Positions 38,096-39,907 of a stretch of 39,907 bases of DNA are shown here, piece by piece (the stretch's first letter is position 1; each line of letters opens with the position of its first letter). A program made the translations under genes and the position numbers. Below the pieces are notes generated by a model that was not told the DNA's origin, did no database searches, and saw only the letters and a list, made by a program, of their open reading frames with translations. Origin of the DNA: Desulfobacteraceae bacterium (GTDB lineage Bacteria; Desulfobacterota; Desulfobacteria; Desulfobacterales; Desulfobacteraceae); NCBI GenBank assembly GCA_024227235.1, contig JAAEKY010000630.1, forward strand, positions 1 through 39,907. Direction: 5' to 3'.

Positions 38096-39907
38096 ATGAC
38101 AGAATCCTCCTTTTCAAGATCAAAGATTCAGATAATTGATGATGAACCCATCATTCTAAAAAATATGGCTGTATACCTTGAAGATAGTGGATTTTCAGTC
38201 ATTCAATCCTTAAACGGAAGAACAGGGCTTGAAGATTTTGAAAGTCAAAAACCAGATCTGGTACTGCTTGATTTGAGAATGCCCGGAATGGATGGACTTG
38301 AAGTGCTTTCGCAATTGAAAAAAAGATCACCAGACACCCCGGTAATCGTCATTAGCGGAGAAGGAGGTATGGGGGACGCTGTTTCTGCATTACGGCTAGG
38401 GGCATACGATTTTATCACGAAACCGATATTGGATATGGCCATACTTGAGCATAGCGTCAAAGAAGCCCTTGAAAAATTACAACTTGTTTTTGAAAACAAA
38501 AAACACCGAAAATATTTAGAACTCGAGATTGAAAAAAGAACGCTCGATCTGAAAGAAAGCCAGAAAAGGCTTTCTGAAATCATTGATCGATTTCAAGGAT
38601 TTATCTACATTGTTTCTAAAGACTACACCTTTGATTTTTTAAACAAAAAAATGATCTCTTCATATGGATTGGCAGCCAAAAGTAAGTTTTGTTATGAGGT
38701 GATTTTTGGCATTAAAGAACCCTGTCGATGGTGCCCAATGAACGAGGTACTAAAAAAGGAAACGATTAAATACGAACAATTCAACCCCCAACATCTCAAA
38801 TGGTATGATATGACCTGTTTTAAAGTTTCAAGTCCTGATTCAGAGGAAAACAGCTTCCAATTTATTGCAACCGATATTACAAAAAGAAAAGAAAAAGAAG
38901 AAAAGATTAAAGGTAGTGAAAAAAAGCTTAAAAAAGAGAATCGAAGGCTTAAATCCACTTTAAAAAAAGCGTCTGGGTTAGGTATGATTGTGGGAAAAAG
39001 TCAAGTGATGAGAAGAGTGTTTGAAGAAATCCTCAAAGCTGCTGAATCTGATGCGAATGTAATCATTTATGGGGATTCAGGAACAGGAAAAGAACTGGTC
39101 GCAAAAACAATTCATGAACTAAGTGTAAGAGGTGAGGGACCGTTTGTAACAGTTAATTGTGGTGCCATACCCGATAACTTGATCGAAAGTGAATTTTTTG
39201 GATACAAAAAAGGGTCCTTTACAGGAGCCGACACTGACAAACTTGGATATTTAGCTGCAGGAAACCACGGAACTCTTTTTATGGACGAAATTGGAGAGCT
39301 TGGCAAAATAATGCAGGTTAAACTTCTTAGGGCCATGGAAGGTGGTCAGTATACCCCGATTGGCAGCAGTGCCTCAAAAAAAGCTGATATTAGAATAATT
39401 GCTGCAACAAACCGAGATCTTGAAAAAGAATTATCAAAAGGCAACTTCAGGAAAGATTTTTTTTACAGGATACACATCATCCCCATTTATATGCCGGCAC
39501 TCAAGGAACGCAAGAAGGATCTTCCACTTTTAATCCATCATTTTGTTCAGATGTTTTCAGATGATAAAACAATTCGAATGATTCCAGATCATATTGTTGA
39601 AAAAATGGTTGCCTATGACTGGCCTGGCAATGTTAGAGAATTACAAAATGCTGTTCAGCAATATTTAACACTGCAAAAAATGGAATTTTTAGACATCGGC
39701 CAGGAAGAAAAAAATATGGTTAAAGAGTTAGACTTATTTTCAAATAATAATACCTCAAAAAGCACGTTGAACAACCGTTTACAGCAAATTGAAAAAGAAA
39801 TCATTCGACAATATCTTGAAAAAAACAAATGGCATAAATCAAAAACGGCTCAAGATCTGGGAATTGATCGGCGTTCTTTATTTAGAAAGATCAAGTCGCT
39901 TGGGCTA
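38096..39907 (+). CDS. Sigma-54-dependent response regulator with Cys-bearing PAS (partial, cut by window end)
   Basis: 604 codons are visible without a stop. Seen in order: receiver domain (1-125) with acidic pair DD (15-16), phospho-Asp 59 and Lys 109; a coiled-coil linker; a PAS domain (about 155-265) with C199, C210 and C213 (EPCRWCP); a second coiled coil; an AAA+ activator domain with Walker A GDSGTGKE (326-333), GSFTGA (373-378, a conservative variant of the sigma-54-contacting GAFTGA) and Walker B MDEIGEL (396-402); and a Fis-type HTH (about 580-602). Start ATG 38096 has AGGAG 6 nt upstream. It is expected to activate RpoN promoters in response to the upstream kinase. Targets are unknown. 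Confidence 0.94.
   Translation, partial: MTESSFSRSKIQIIDDEPIILKNMAVYLEDSGFSVIQSLNGRTGLEDFESQKPDLVLLDLRMPGMDGLEVLSQLKKRSPDTPVIVISGEGGMGDAVSALRLGAYDFITKPILDMAILEHSVKEALEKLQLVFENKKHRKYLELEIEKRTLDLKESQKRLSEIIDRFQGFIYIVSKDYTFDFLNKKMISSYGLAAKSKFCYEVIFGIKEPCRWCPMNEVLKKETIKYEQFNPQHLKWYDMTCFKVSSPDSEENSFQFIATDITKRKEKEEKIKGSEKKLKKENRRLKSTLKKASGLGMIVGKSQVMRRVFEEILKAAESDANVIIYGDSGTGKELVAKTIHELSVRGEGPFVTVNCGAIPDNLIESEFFGYKKGSFTGADTDKLGYLAAGNHGTLFMDEIGELGKIMQVKLLRAMEGGQYTPIGSSASKKADIRIIAATNRDLEKELSKGNFRKDFFYRIHIIPIYMPALKERKKDLPLLIHHFVQMFSDDKTIRMIPDHIVEKMVAYDWPGNVRELQNAVQQYLTLQKMEFLDIGQEEKNMVKELDLFSNNNTSKSTLNNRLQQIEKEIIRQYLEKNKWHKSKTAQDLGIDRRSLFRKIKSLGL

Overview
The window is AT-rich, gene-dense bacterial chromosome. 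It most likely comes from a sulfate-reducing or related Desulfobacterota, probably order Desulfobacterales. This placement is inferred from the siroheme-dependent (Ahb) heme genes, a PPi-dependent phosphofructokinase, a tiny PEP-CTERM protein, split GlyQ/GlyS, and PAS/sigma-54 signalling proteins. No rRNA, tRNA, CRISPR array, phage region or intact transposase was seen.

Layout. (1) 24-5015 (+): a ClpX-like AAA+ ATPase is translationally coupled to ahbC-hemB-ahbD, the late steps of siroheme-dependent heme synthesis; a hairpin terminator follows. (2) 5077-9417 (-): a 62-residue PEP-CTERM protein with a good sigma-54 promoter candidate, a long PPi-phosphofructokinase and a cytoplasmic diguanylate cyclase. 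The last two are separated by a small non-autonomous element. (3) 9543-13649: an SBF-like transporter (-), then ftsY, a LysE-type exporter, an NTF2-like protein and a GNAT acetyltransferase (+). (4) 13680-25485 (-): a long co-directional block of thioesterase, ligA, a nucleoside phosphorylase, an 85-aa protein, glyS, glyQ, a GHMP kinase, recO, mgtE, a SurA-like chaperone and a SurA-N lipoprotein. (5) 26023-28672 (+): an exported protein of unknown function, a DUF2914 protein and a diadenylate cyclase fused to YbbR-type domains. (6) 28843-34809: peptide-ABC parts (oppF-like, oppD-like, YejA-like binding lipoprotein; no permeases), interrupted by a dadA-like oxidoreductase and cspA. (7) 35106-39907 (+): a membrane-anchored protein ending in a dockerin-type calcium loop, a Cache-HAMP-PAS histidine kinase and its sigma-54 response regulator, which is cut by the window end.

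Two families of small transposase-less elements (MITE-like) are each present twice. Family 1 (7824-7999; 24605-24746) has 8-bp target duplications. One copy lies in frame inside the signal-peptide region of the SurA-like gene, and the other supplies the stop codon of the diguanylate cyclase. Family 2 (14165-14413; 31691-31941) has TTAACCCGGATATTTCA-type inverted ends and supplies the stop codons of ligA and the oppD-like gene. A third repeat pair of about 88 bp precedes two consecutive genes for exported proteins (25727-25814; 26685-26773).

The most interesting functional lead is the ClpX-like unfoldase, which keeps its GYVG pore loop and IGF loop and overlaps ahbC. The most unusual sequence event is the 150-bp in-frame element insertion in the SurA-like gene.
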